A stretch of 64,000 nt of DNA from Batkoa obscura (lineage: Eukaryota; Entomophthoromycota; Entomophthoromycetes; Entomophthorales; Batkoaceae). A program made the translations under genes and the position numbers. The notes beneath the pieces were generated by a model. That model was given only the letters and a program-made list of their open reading frames with translations. It made no database searches and was not told where the DNA came from. Where the stretch lies: the NCBI GenBank assembly GCA_030770535.1, contig JASVEC010000009.1:992001-1056000 (forward strand), given 5' to 3'. Of the stretch, positions 1-10,551 are shown piece after piece (position 1 is the stretch's first letter; every line of letters begins with the position of its first letter).

Positions 1-355
1 AATATTAATAATCAAAACAATACAAACAATTGAATGTCTCACAACCACAACTTGACTTTATAATTAATAGGGCCTCAATATTTGATTTAAAAAGCAAAAT
101 TAGAATCGAAAACAATGTTTTTGACTAAATTTTCTCCACCCGATCAAAGCACCTCAATTCTAGAAAATAAAGTAGGGTGTTAAAAAAGCATAACATAATC
201 AAAACTATAGAAAATAATAATTGTAGTTAACTAGTCTTAGCTAAAAAATCAAATTGATTAGCAATTGAATTGAAGATGGGGATAGCAAAGGCCCCTTAAA
301 TGAAGCACTATACTAAATACTTAAAAAACTAGAACTTAAGCCCAATATCAAAGGG
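1..355. other. AT-rich intergenic stretch
   Basis: Intergenic DNA upstream of the secreted repeat protein. I see no open frame with coding character, no tRNA and no mobile-element end. Confidence 0.6.
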
Positions 356-363
356 TATAAAAA
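356..363 (+). promoter_or_regulatory. TATA box of the secreted repeat-protein gene
   Basis: TATAAAAA lies about 105 bases upstream of the ATG at 462. A well-formed TATA box is uncommon among the genes in this window and suits a strongly or conditionally expressed secreted protein. The assignment rests on sequence and spacing only. Confidence 0.5.
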
Positions 364-461
364 CACTCAAAACATACCTTCAAAGATTATAATAATTTAT
401 AAAAATCAATTATAAAAACTAATACTTAATACTATAAAATTAATACTCTTAATATTCAATA

Positions 462-1337
462 ATGAAATTTATTCACTTAACTACCTTTATTGCTTCAATC
501 CTTGCTGCTCCTTCTGATTATGGATATGGCTCATCTAATACTGGAATTGTTGCAGGATTAGGAGCTGGTTTAGGTTTAACTTCTAACTCTTACACTGGTA
601 CTAATGTTGCTGCTGGTGCCGCTGCTGGATTAAATGTGGGTAGCTTAGTTGGCTTAAATGCTGGAGCTGTTACTGCTGCTAATATCAACAACGATAGATT
701 TAATGCTGGTGTTGGTGCTGGTGCTGATTTAAATGTTGGACATATTGTTAATGTTGGTCTTGGCACTGGTTTAGGTTTAGGACTCACTGGTGGTAGTCGT
801 AAATACTATAGAAGAGATTATGGATATGGTCCAACCAACACCGGCATTGTTGCAGGATTAGGAGCTGGTTTAGGTTTAACTTCTAACTCTTACACTGGTA
901 CTAATGTTGCTGCTGGTGCCGCTGCTGGATTAAATGTGGGTAGCTTAGTTGGCTTAAATGCTGGAGCTGTTACTGCTGCTAATATCAACAACGATAGATT
1001 TAATGCTGGTGTTGGTGCTGGTGCTGATTTAAATGTTGGACATATTGTTAATGTTGGTCTTGGCACTGGTTTAGGTTTAGGACTCACTGGTGGTAGTCGT
1101 AAATACTATAGAAGAGACTATGGGTCATATAATAGTAGATTAGCTGCAGGATTAGTTGCAGGATTAGGTGCTAAAGTAAATACTGGATTAGTTGATGTTG
1201 ATGCTGCTGCTGCTGCTAAAGTTGGATTAGGATTAAATAACAACGGTTATGGATCAGGATTAAATCTTGGTGCTGCTGCTGCTGCTACTGCTGATATTGA
1301 TCTTGCTCGTAACACTGGCTATGGTTATGCTTACTAA
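462..1337 (+). CDS. Secreted Gly/Ala/Leu-rich repeat protein with kexin-type sites
   Basis: Single-exon gene of 291 residues. Residues 1-15/16 form a signal peptide (MKFIHLTTFIASILA, then APSD). The rest is three tandem units of about 100, 100 and 73 residues, starting at D19, D119 and D219, rich in Gly, Ala, Leu, Val and Asn (runs like GLGAGLGL and AAGAAAGLN). Each of the first two units ends in SRKYYRR followed by DYG, a dibasic Arg-Arg site of the kind cut by Kex2 in the Golgi, so the precursor may be processed into about 100-residue products. The first two units are identical over 272 bases (546-817 and 846-1117); the third has diverged. It resembles fungal repetitive secreted or cell-surface precursors in organisation only; no family is recognised. 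A TATA box lies upstream. Confidence 0.85.
   Translation: MKFIHLTTFIASILAAPSDYGYGSSNTGIVAGLGAGLGLTSNSYTGTNVAAGAAAGLNVGSLVGLNAGAVTAANINNDRFNAGVGAGADLNVGHIVNVGLGTGLGLGLTGGSRKYYRRDYGYGPTNTGIVAGLGAGLGLTSNSYTGTNVAAGAAAGLNVGSLVGLNAGAVTAANINNDRFNAGVGAGADLNVGHIVNVGLGTGLGLGLTGGSRKYYRRDYGSYNSRLAAGLVAGLGAKVNTGLVDVDAAAAAKVGLGLNNNGYGSGLNLGAAAAATADIDLARNTGYGYAY
546..1117 (+). repeat. Tandem 300-bp repeat, two copies with 272 identical bases
   Basis: Bases 546-817 recur without a change at 846-1117 (period 300), including all third codon positions. The bases just before (TATGGCTCATCTAATACTGG against TATGGTCCAACCAACACCGG) differ, which sets the left limit of identity. The repeat is in frame in the secreted protein gene. 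Such identity means recent duplication or gene conversion. Confidence 0.9.
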
Positions 1338-2714
1338 TTTATTATTTATTAAAAATTTATTTATTTTAAATATTGTACCTTCAGTTTGATTTTCTTACAA
1401 TTTTATAAATTGTTTATTTGTGGTTATCGACTAGTGTAAATGTAAATTTAAACATTAAATTTTATTATGTTATTACAAAAAGGCTCTATTATCTATTGTC
1501 GTCTAGATGTGTGATTTTCTTTTGACAAGTTAATTTAATTACATTGTTTGTTTTTTACTGCTAAAATTTAGGATGATTGAATACCCCTGCTATATATTCG
1601 ATTAAGTAGTCATAAATAATATTTATATCACAACTGAGTAGTATGACCTACCTTTTTAGGCCTCTTATATTATGAGCCCAAACACCCAATAGCTGAAAAG
1701 GTAGAAACACTTGGTAGCTAAGGCTATAAATATAATGTGTATATATTTAACTAGTAACCGAATAATCCAAACAGAAAATTGTGCTCATGATCCACATTCC
1801 CGTTTTGATTTGAAGTAGCCTAAACCCAATCACTGGTATCTTTCAGGTAGCTTAACGTTTCAATTCGAAATATTAGTTTAGTATATTTTAATGTTTTGTT
1901 CCCTTTTCAATAATTTTTTGTTATTTATTAAGTGACTCGTGTAGTTTTGAGTAGCTATTAACAAATATGAATGAAATTAGCGTTGACGAAAGTAAATGAA
2001 AGTTATGAGAGTGAAGTCTTCCCCTCATTATGTTTGCCGGCTAATTTGACCTTAATCCGAGAAAAGTTAAATACATAAACACCTCAATGAGGATTATGTC
2101 TAAGGATAGAAGCTTGTTACATTACGAACATGTATCTGTTTTTTGATATGAGTATTCAATTATGATTTTCAAATGGCAAGATGATGGTTCATAAAAGTCA
2201 AACAGTTATTGTATAAGTTTTTTTGTGATGTTTTGTTATATAAGGTAAGTGTATTTTTTTAAGGAAAGAAAGATAATTTATTTATTATTATCAATTTAAG
2301 ATTTAAGATTTACTTTATAAAGAGTTTGTGTTTGAGTTATAGATATATTCAACTTGATATTTCATTGATCACTTTAATCGCCTTACAGTATTTTGCTTAT
2401 GCTATTAAAGACGTCATCGTTTTAGTTAGTAAGCTAGGACCTTATTATTTATATGTGAACATTTTCTCTTATCAAGTATTTTTGATTTCCACGTTTGCAA
2501 CTTGAAAAGTAGTACTCAATTTGATAGTCAAAGGATATTTGATACATTCACATCAGACATTAACTTTAGAACAACATTTATGGAGGCGAATTGAATGAGC
2601 AAGATAATTTTCACACCAAACACATAACGAAAGTTTAGGCTAACTTTTGAAATTAGCAGATTTCCAGACTTAGGAGTCTACCAAATTCTATTAGGATCAA
2701 AAACTCATAACCGT
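1338..2714. other. Intergenic, no gene recognised
   Basis: AT-rich spacer with some less AT-rich patches (around 1650-1850 and 2020-2130). I found no frame with coding character and no RNA gene I could fold with confidence. Confidence 0.5.
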
Positions 2715-3010
2715 AAATCATACCAAAAGTTTCGACTGCCTCCCCAGCATGCAGGAGCTTGATCCTTAAAGAACTCTCTTTCATCATTCATCAGAAATCT
2801 CCCAGATCGAAATCCCCTGACCTAGATTTCATAAATACCCTTCTCTCTAAAGTTCCCGTCTCATTCTCACAGCAAGCCCTTTACACCTTAAAGGCTGCCC
2901 CTTTCTTTTATTTCACTCTTCCCTAATCGGTTCTCCGGTTTAACTCCATTTTTACATTAATAAAGTCACAAGACTTTTTTCTTGAATCTAAAAAAAATCA
3001 TACCAAAAGT
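2715..3010 (+). mobile_element. Retroposed insert (SINE, LINE tail or processed copy) with 16-bp target duplication
   Basis: A roughly 264-base insert (2731-2994) is flanked by an exact 16-base direct repeat, AAATCATACCAAAAGT, at 2715-2730 and 2995-3010. The insert is much less AT-rich than its surroundings, has AATAAA near 2959 followed by a short hairpin (AAAGTC...GACTTT), and ends in a run of A just before the second repeat. Target duplication plus A-tail is the hallmark of LINE-type target-primed reverse transcription. A weak A-box-like (AGCATGCAGG) and B-box-like (TCGAAATCC) pair would suit a SINE; the AATAAA would suit a LINE 3' end or an mRNA copy. No open frame crosses it. The class is unresolved; the insertion itself is well supported. 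Confidence 0.75.
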
Positions 3011-4005
3011 CCTAATGATAATAACTCAAGGTATTAATACTTTAAGCCTTAGAAAAGTTATATTGACTATAACCTTATAATTTACCCTATGATAATCCAT
3101 CAGACTGTATTTGGCCGCCTCGAAAGTATCTAGACTTCTACCCTAAATACTATAAATTCAAATACTTTTCTTCAATAACAGTATCTTACCTTCGAATATA
3201 AAATTAGGATTACTTTTAATTTTAATACTTTATTTCCTTATTTATAACGTTACTTCTAAAAGAATTTTCCTCAATAAATGTAGAAAGTTTCGCTTTAAAG
3301 GATGAGATCAAAATGGCTTAATGAGGGATCGAGTATCAGCTTCTTTATGTAATATGAAATGGCCAGATATTTAAATATTCCGTCGACACTCTTCTAATGT
3401 TATATTTTATAATGTATTTTACTGCGTTACATAGGCTAATAGTTTAATCATTAGAGGATAAATTTTTCCGCACTAACTTTATTCCATGTTTTAAAACAAG
3501 ATATAAGTTTATTAGAGAAACGAAAAACCAATGAAAAACAAAGTTTTATAGCTAGTAAATCTGATATGAGAATATTCTGCCCCTACAACACAAGGTTAAG
3601 AGCTCACTTTCATAAGTTATGTTTATGTCTGAGATGATATTAACAACTCTGATGAATATATTTTTAAATAATATAGGCCTCTAAAGGTGCTCCGATACCT
3701 CTTTTTTGAACTTAGACAACTTTTTATCTTATTTTTTACAAATATTACAGCTTATGAACCATAGACGTTTTTGTAAAAAAAGCCCGCATCATTCGAAACA
3801 GTAAGGTTGTAGAATAAATACGCCAATATCAAAACCCCCCTTAAAATCCCATGCTTTTTGTTTCTAGTAATAACAAAACGTTTAATTAAAAGTCAATATA
3901 TTATTCAAATTAAGTTGACTATATATAAATCAACTCAAGAGATTTTTGAAATAAAACAAAGGTATAAATTGCATTCAAAAGCAAAAATCAGAATTATTTT
4001 TCAAA
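3011..4005. other. Intergenic upstream of P450 gene 1
   Basis: AT-rich spacer holding the promoter of the P450 gene that starts at 4006. A small open frame (3858-4091) overlaps the P450 first exon in another frame and looks like chance. Confidence 0.5.
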
Positions 4006-5961
4006 ATGTTGAGTTTAAGTACAATTATAGTTTATACTATAATAACTGCTTTAATTTACTGGATTTACAGTGTATTAATTTTATTTATTAACTTTATGAA
4101 TAATAAACCCCCTTTAGGCGATATACAATGTATTCTTTAGTCCTTTAAGAAAGATACCGGGTCCATTAATATCTCAAATCATCCCTAATTTCCACAGAAT
4201 ATATGCTTATAATGGAACCATGCACACATATATAAAAGGGCTTCACGAAAAATATGGTGAAGTTGTGCGATTAAGTAAGGGAATAACTACTAATTAAAAT
4301 TAAAATCAACATGTTTGTTAGGTGCAAATAGTATTACATTTTCATCTGATGAAGTTACAAAAGAGTTATATTCTACTTATGCACTCCCAAAAAGCATATT
4401 CTATTATGGTTTCCATATTACCGGGGAAACTATCCTTAGCACAACGTAATTTATATTTTACATGATATAAGTAATCATTGATGAATTATTTAGTAATAAA
4501 GACTTTCATCGCCAAAGGGTAAAAAGTTTAAAAATCAATATACATTGTATTGAATATAGCCATTTAGAAAAAAATATTAGCTGCTAGTTTTTCAGATAAA
4601 ACTATAGCAAGCGTAGAATATTTAGTAAAAGAAAATGTTGATAACTTAGTGAGCAAAGTTAGAGAAATGGCTTCAGAAGAAAAAAACTTTGATTTTGGCT
4701 TGTTATTTCATTATTTTTCATTTGTAAGGATAAAACTGATTACTATTACTCAATACTAACTTATATATTGTTAGGACGTGATTGGAGATTTAGCATATGG
4801 TAAATCTTTTGATATGATAAAAAATGGATATCATCCAGTTATTGGGTGGATAAAAGATTATTTCCGCATAGTTGTTTTGGTAGCTATTTTATATGCTTTA
4901 TTTTTAAAATATCAACTAACATCCAAGGTTGGAATGCTTCCAGTTTTAAAAAATTATGCGTTTGAAAGTGTAACTGAACTCTATAAAGTAAGATATAAAT
5001 TGTTATTAATCTTTAAACTAATTCTGACATTTTGCTAGTTTTCCTATGAAGCTGTAAAAAATGCTAAAGAGCACTCAGATAGAGTTACAATTTTAAGTAC
5101 TTTAATTAACGCCTCTGATCCAGATACTGGAAAAAAGCTTAGTGAAAAAGAAATTGTCGAAGAATCTATCATTCAACTGTAATAATCTAATTATACTATT
5201 ATCATATGCTAACTAATTGATAGTGTTGCTGGGTCAGACACAACCTCGAATTCATTAACTTGGTACCTTTATTATTAATCATATTCAATTCATTTAACTT
5301 AATTAATTAACTAATTAGGACTTTTTATCTTCTATCAAAACATCCTGAAATTTACACAAAATTAAAGATGGAATTGTTTAAAAATTTCCCAGATAAAGAA
5401 TCAATTACTTATAGTAAGTGTAAAGAATCTGTTTACCTTAAAGCAGTTATTTATGAAAGTATGAGAGTTTTACCAGCAATTTCTGGAAATATGCCAAGAT
5501 CCGTTCAAAAAGGCGGGAAAGTAATGCAAGGCTATTTTATTCCTGAAAATGTAATTTATATAATATTTAATTGAACATATTTTTTATTTTATTATAGACC
5601 ATTGTTTCAATTAGTGTAATAGCTCTTCACAATAATCCTAATTATTGGAAGGACCCTCATGTATTTAATCCAGAAAGATGGGTTGACGAACATGGTAATT
5701 TCAAACCCCATAAATATTTTATGCCATTTTCAATTGGTCCAAGAGCATGTTTGGGTAGAAGGTAGTATAATATAGTATATGATTATTCATATCTAATTTA
5801 TTGTTTTTTCTAGCTTGGCTTGGATGGAACTTTATTTAGCTACTGCTTCATTAGTTAGAAATTTTAGTTTTAAGTTAAAAGATGAAAGTGACGTGAAATC
5901 GAAATTGCACATTGTTACCATCCCAGAAAAACCTATAGACATATTTGCATTTCAACACTAA
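4006..5961 (+). CDS. Cytochrome P450 monooxygenase (intact, about 11 exons)
   Basis: Heme-thiolate monooxygenase, anchored in the ER by an N-terminal helix (MLSLSTIIVYTIITALIYW). First exon 4006-4071 and first intron 4072-4117 join to give AIYNVFFSPLRKIPGP, the proline-rich hinge of microsomal P450s. In order: exon 4118-4274; I-helix VAGSDTTSNSLTW near 5224-5262; ExxR in YESMR near 5452-5466; FNPERW near 5670; heme loop FMPFSIGPRACLGR near 5719-5760 with the axial Cys; last exon SLAWMELYLATAS to the stop at 5961. All canonical motifs are present and the reconstructed frame stays open across introns. The next two P450s in the window (7010-7775 and 30008-31993, minus strand) are close relatives. 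Substrate cannot be read from sequence; fungal P450s of this layout act in lipid, sterol or xenobiotic oxidation. Confidence 0.88.
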
Positions 5962-6191
5962 ATCGGTGTTTTAATTAAAGTACCCTCTATCAATGGCGTT
6001 TTATTAAAGGCTTTATACAACATCATGTAATAATCTACCATTCGTAGAATTATCTTCACAAATAAAATAAGTCTATCATAAAAAGTATCAAACTTAATAT
6101 TATATTTCAATTTAAAAGTAAATAGAACTGACCATTAAAATACTTTATTTAGTATAAGTATTACAAAGGAATGCTATAGTTAATTAATTCT

Positions 6192-6837
6192 TAAATTAGG
6201 GGATGTAACCTATCAAATTCATATTTGTATTTATTATAATCATATATAAATGAAACTTACTGTAAAGGGACATTATCTCTGATATAAATAAAGTATTCAA
6301 TAATTCTATTCGTTTCTTCAGAACTAAGTAATAAAGATAACTGCATAATCAAACGCTTTTCTGTTCTAGCTATTGAAAAATAATCCTTAAAAAATTAATG
6401 TTAATTGTTATTTAATGTATCAAATTATTGCCTTAATACAATCTTCAACTTTATGAAATTCAATGCTAGTTGTATCTTTAATTAATTTGTAGATGGTATC
6501 TTTAAAAGTCAAATACTTGAGGACGAGTTCATTATACTGTTCACCGTTTATCTTTTGATATATAGTAGGTAATATTGCAATCAATTTAGATGTGATGATT
6601 GCTGCAACTAAATCATTTAGATTTTAGTTTATAATTTAACTAATATTACTTTTTTTTATTAATTCATCTACTTTTCTTTTCTTTTCTTGTAATGATAACT
6701 GAATAAAATTATTATATGATTTAATCAAATTATTTTCATTTGATTCTAAAACACTTAAAAGAGTCTCTCCGTCTTGAATGGAATATAAACTAAGGTATTA
6801 ATTTGATTCTAATATCATATTATATGTACTTCAACAT
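6192..6837 (-). CDS. Small unrecognised protein, five exons, helical
   Basis: No single exon is long, so this gene is easy to miss. Reading the minus strand from the ATG at 6837 (MLN), splicing GTACAT...CTTAG gives LYSIQDGETLLSVLESNEN, then a Lys/Glu-rich helical stretch (LSLQEKKRKVDELIKK). Later exons give AAIITSKLIAILPTIYQK, DTTSIEFHKVEDCIK and DYFSIARTEKRLIMQLSLLL, and a short last exon ends LHPLI at the stop 6192-6194. Total about 155 residues, probably alpha-helical or coiled-coil. One intron appears to use a GC donor (ATTAAG|GCAATA) at about 6432. Four introns all keep the frame, which argues strongly for a real gene. I do not recognise the family. It lies between two P450 genes. Confidence 0.6.
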
Positions 6838-7009
6838 TTTTCAATTCATAAAATATTTATGTTGTTTCAAAAGAGTTTTTTATTCCATTTTTATACTTAA
6901 TAAAATGTTAAGGATAAATAATCACATTCTAAAGTACTTATTTACTAAGCAATTTATAGTTTAATATTTAAAACGCATATTTAAGCATATTAGCAAATTT
7001 AGTTGCAAT

Positions 7010-7775
7010 TTAATTTTTTGTGACATAAACATTAATAGGTTCAATAGGCTGTGTAGTAATAAAATTCTTGTAACGAATTATTTTTTCATTTTCTCTTTCA
7101 AAAGTAAAGTTCCGTATTAAATTTGCAGTAACTAAATACAATTCCATCCAAGCTAAACTAATAAAAGTTAAGTACTGCTTACAACATTTATAATTAAACT
7201 TACGTCCTACCAACACATCCTCTAGGTCCTAGTAAAAATGGCATAAAATTTGGGTTACTTTGGAATTTGCCATCTTTTAGCCACCTTTTAGCGTTAAAAT
7301 GGTTTGAATCCTTCCAATTCGATGGCAAGTTATGTATAGAATTCATGCTTACACCAACAACTACCTGAAAACAATTACAAATTTAATTTTTGATACACTA
7401 TTTGATTACCCCTTCTGGTATGAAATAACCATCTATTACTCTCCCTCCTTTAGGTACTAATCTTGGTGCATTACCACCAACTACCGGTATCATTCTTAAT
7501 CCTTCGTGAATCACTGCATTAAGATAATGACATTCAGATTTACATTTATTGTAAGTAATTGAATCTTTATCAGGGAACACTGTAGAAACTTCTTCTCTAA
7601 CTTTCTCATATGTATCTGACTGACTAAGCAATAGATAAAATATCCTAATTGTATTAAATAATTTGTAAAGGCTAATAATAACTTTTGGTTACCATGCAAG
7701 TGAATATGAAGTAGTATCTGTTCCTGCGCTACTATAAAAACATGCTATTTTTAAAATTGAACATGTACTTACATT
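7010..7775 (-). pseudogene. 5'-truncated cytochrome P450
   Basis: Minus-strand exons encode the C-terminal half of a P450 like those at 4006 and 30008: I-helix SSAGTDTTSYSLAW (about 7690-7731), WIFYLLLSQSDTYEKVREEV, the ExxR in HEGLR (near 7500), heme loop FMPFLLGPRGCVGR (about 7205-7246), and SLAWMELYLVTANL to the stop at 7010. The retained motifs are intact and splice sites look usable. Upstream of the I-helix exon the gene stops: only a short exon end remains before two miniature transposons (7786-7988), and no N-terminal P450 exon is found to 8806. It therefore lacks the membrane anchor and roughly the first half. The truncation point coincides with the transposon pair, but those elements may have arrived later. 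No start codon is assignable. Confidence 0.8.
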
Positions 7776-7785
7776 CACAAATATA

Positions 7786-7988
7786 TGGTGATGTATATTT
7801 TTGTTTAAGAATTTTACTACCAATTTTTCCACTTAAATAGCGCTTAAAAGATGGAAAAAGTAATGAAACCAAAAAAACACCCCCATATGGGGATGTATTT
7901 TTTTATTTAAGAATTTTACTGACAATCTTTCCACTCAAATAACGCTTAAAAGATGGAAAAAGTGATGAAATCAAAAAAAACATCCCCA
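7786..7988 (+). mobile_element. Pair of head-to-tail ~100-bp MITEs sharing one TA
   Basis: Two copies, 7786-7885 and 7888-7988, separated by a single TA (7886-7887) and flanked by TA on both outer sides. Each begins TGG(G/T)GATGTAT and ends ACACCCCCA or ACATCCCCA. The core contains the shared blocks TTTAAGAATTTTACT and AGATGGAAAAAGT. No coding capacity. They sit at the broken 5' edge of the truncated P450. Confidence 0.9.
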
Positions 7989-8806
7989 TATGTACGAATG
8001 TTTATTTTCGTAATTATTTTGTTCATTTTTATCTGACGTAAAAGTAAAAAATATCAAAAAAATATTGAAATAAAAAACACGTCCAAACTAAAATCAAATA
8101 GTTACAGAAAAAATTTAATATTTGCATTATTTATACTATATTTATTAAAATTTGAACTTTAAAATTTTTGTATCAACTTATTTAAATATCTTTTTTATAT
8201 AACTCAGTAGGTTTGAGAAACCTGTATCAAAGCTTTAGTTTTTTCTAAAACAGTTTTTTAATACAACTATTAAAATCAAATAGTTCAAGTTTTTTTACTC
8301 TTGAAAGCTTGGAGCCTTATCTTTCATTATCTAAAATAAAAATAAAAGGTATAAGTCAGTAAAGTTAAGGGAAAGAAGCCATCAAGAAGATCCATTAAAT
8401 GATTTTAGTCTAAATATAAAAATATAACTTTATACGATAGTAATGTTTTTTATGATGTAAATTGAATTAAAAGTAGACTATTGTGACTATAATTAAATTT
8501 TAATAGCTAGTTATTTTAAACATGATTAAGCTAAAATAAATACATAAAATTAATTGCAGAATTTAACATCTAAATAAGCCAATATTTGGAATGCTATATA
8601 AAGCCCATATCGAAATTTCAACCCCAATTATCATAGCAACAAGGTTAACAAAAATATTTAATTATAAAGAAAATATAATTATTAACTAAAATCCATTAGC
8701 ATTATATTTATGACTGTGTGAGTCACCTCATTAGAACAAAATCGCATTATTTCTATAACAACGTCAATCAATTTGAATTAGTTCCTCATCTTGAGACAAA
8801 GTAGGA
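7989..8806. other. Intergenic between truncated P450 and sirtuin
   Basis: AT-rich spacer holding the 3' flank of the sirtuin gene. I searched the minus strand for missing P450 exons and saw none. Confidence 0.5.
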
Positions 8807-10551
8807 TCATTTTCCTTCAATTTGCTCTGGGACCTGAGCGAATACCTTGTATCTAAAAGTGTTAAAAAACAATTTAGCTGAAAAATTCAAATTACTCTTG
8901 TTAACAATGACGATAGGCTCAGGTTTCTTAGATACTTCTTTTCCTTTTTTGTCTAGTACTTTTGACTTTGATATACTTACATTCTTTGAATTCTTTAAAT
9001 TGCTTTGCTCCTTTACAATTTCGACATTCTCATCACTAAGCTCTTTGATAGACGATAATTTTCTTTTTGGGAGCTTAATACTAGTTAGTTTGGTGCTTGT
9101 TTTAGTTGAAATTGATGAAGTGACAGAAAGCTGAGTCTTCCTTTTAGCTTCTTTATCTCTTGTGTCCCTGAAACTTACAGTGAGAGGAAGAGTTGAACTG
9201 CTTTTCCTTGATTTTAATTCCCTGTCAAGAGTCATCATTTCTTCATCAAAATCCAAATCATCCAAGGCATCGACTACTAAATTACCAAACTGCATTGATG
9301 GTAGTCGTCCAGTAATGGCAGAGGTTGCTCTTCGATATCTACTGTTACTATTTGGTGTATGCCCAGAGCGTATTGTTACTGATGGAGAAATATAATTGCT
9401 TTCCATATTCTCTTCAATACTGGAAACTTCTGAATTTTCTGAACTCTCTGGGATTGCAGGAGATTTCAAATCAAGGGTTTTTTTAGCACGACACACAGTA
9501 GCTGATGCAGATCTTCTTAAAGTTGGAGCATTACAGTGTTTCAAGAATAGAGGTTCAACCTTTTCCACCCAGTTATCCGTTTTGACTTGGAAATGGTAAT
9601 CTACAACATCATCCCATTCAGAACTACTTACTTCACCAAGGTTAACAAATACTACCATACCATTTTTAAAAGAGTGTACAATTTTGGCAGCTTCTTTTAC
9701 TAATTTTTTGCATCCAGGAATTTTCAATGAAGTACCCATAATTAGCAAGAAATCCGGTTTTTTTCTAAGGTCTTTGACTTGCAAATTACCTATTAGATCC
9801 CCCTCTGGGTGATGTTCATTGTATAGTACAATATCTGGCCTTAAGGTGCCTTGCGGGAAAGTACGTTTCCCTCTTTCCATCCTATCTTTAGATATATTTT
9901 CGCAAGTTGGGCAAACTGGAGGTTGGCCTTTCATAAAATCTTTCATATACTCTTTGGAAAATTCAAACTTATGGCTAACCGGTGCCAAAGTACATATTAC
10001 TCTAGACATAGAACCATGCAATTGAACTACTTGGGCTTGCTGAGGATCAGGCTTTAATTCGGTATTCAGAGTCAACCCTAATTCTAAATCATCAATATTT
10101 TGAGTATAGCATCTTAATAACTTTTTAGAATCATATAAACGTTTTATAAATCCATGGGTTTGAGTAAATTTGCATTTCAAAATCTTGCTTTTAAATTTAC
10201 CCATAAATTTGTAAAACACGTGTGTAGCTTCACGACTTTTAAATAAATTAGCATCAAATAAATCCCTTCCATGTGATATTATATGCGAATTCTCTTTTTT
10301 TAAGCTATTAAATAATCCATCTTTAGAGCGAAAATCCTAATTAAGCGTTTAGTTTTAAATGATGTAAAGATTAGCATCCCTACCGGTATCCCTGCAGATT
10401 GTGATATACCTGCCCCAGTTATAACCATACATCTATTACTTTTTGACAATGCCTTAGAGACCTTTGAATAGCACTCTTCATTGAATTTATCAAAAAGTTG
10501 CTCTCCATTTATTTTTACTACCATCTTTCTTGGTTGATAAATATCATACAA
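8807..10551 (-). CDS. Sirtuin, Hst3/Hst4-type NAD-dependent deacetylase
   Basis: NAD-dependent protein deacetylase, about 565 residues in two exons (10384-10551 and 8807-10336). The splice joins VITGAGISQSAGIP to DFRSKDGLF, recreating the NAD-binding motif. Further motifs: CYTQNIDDLE, then the catalytic His in QVVQLHGSMS, GTLRPDIVLYNE (the class I G-x-LRPxIVxY form), and IMGTSLKIPG. Long inserts and the DFRS/DGLF spacing favour the Hst3/Hst4 group, nuclear enzymes that in yeasts remove acetyl from histone H3 Lys56. The zinc module is odd: the second pair is CPTC, but the first reads CTLA, lacking its second Cys; a downstream His (APVSH) might substitute. The C-terminal 200 residues are a basic, Ser/Thr/Lys-rich, low-complexity tail. 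M1 is chosen because it precedes the first motif in frame; a second Met nine residues on is possible. Confidence 0.85.

Noticed and set aside
590-1087. Two identical 65-codon minus-strand frames inside the secreted protein gene
   Set aside because: They are antisense shadows of the duplicated repeat; the plus strand has signal peptide, repeats and a TATA box.
3858-4091. 77-codon open frame before the first P450
   Set aside because: It overlaps the P450 first exon in another frame, has no coding character and is explained by AT-rich chance.
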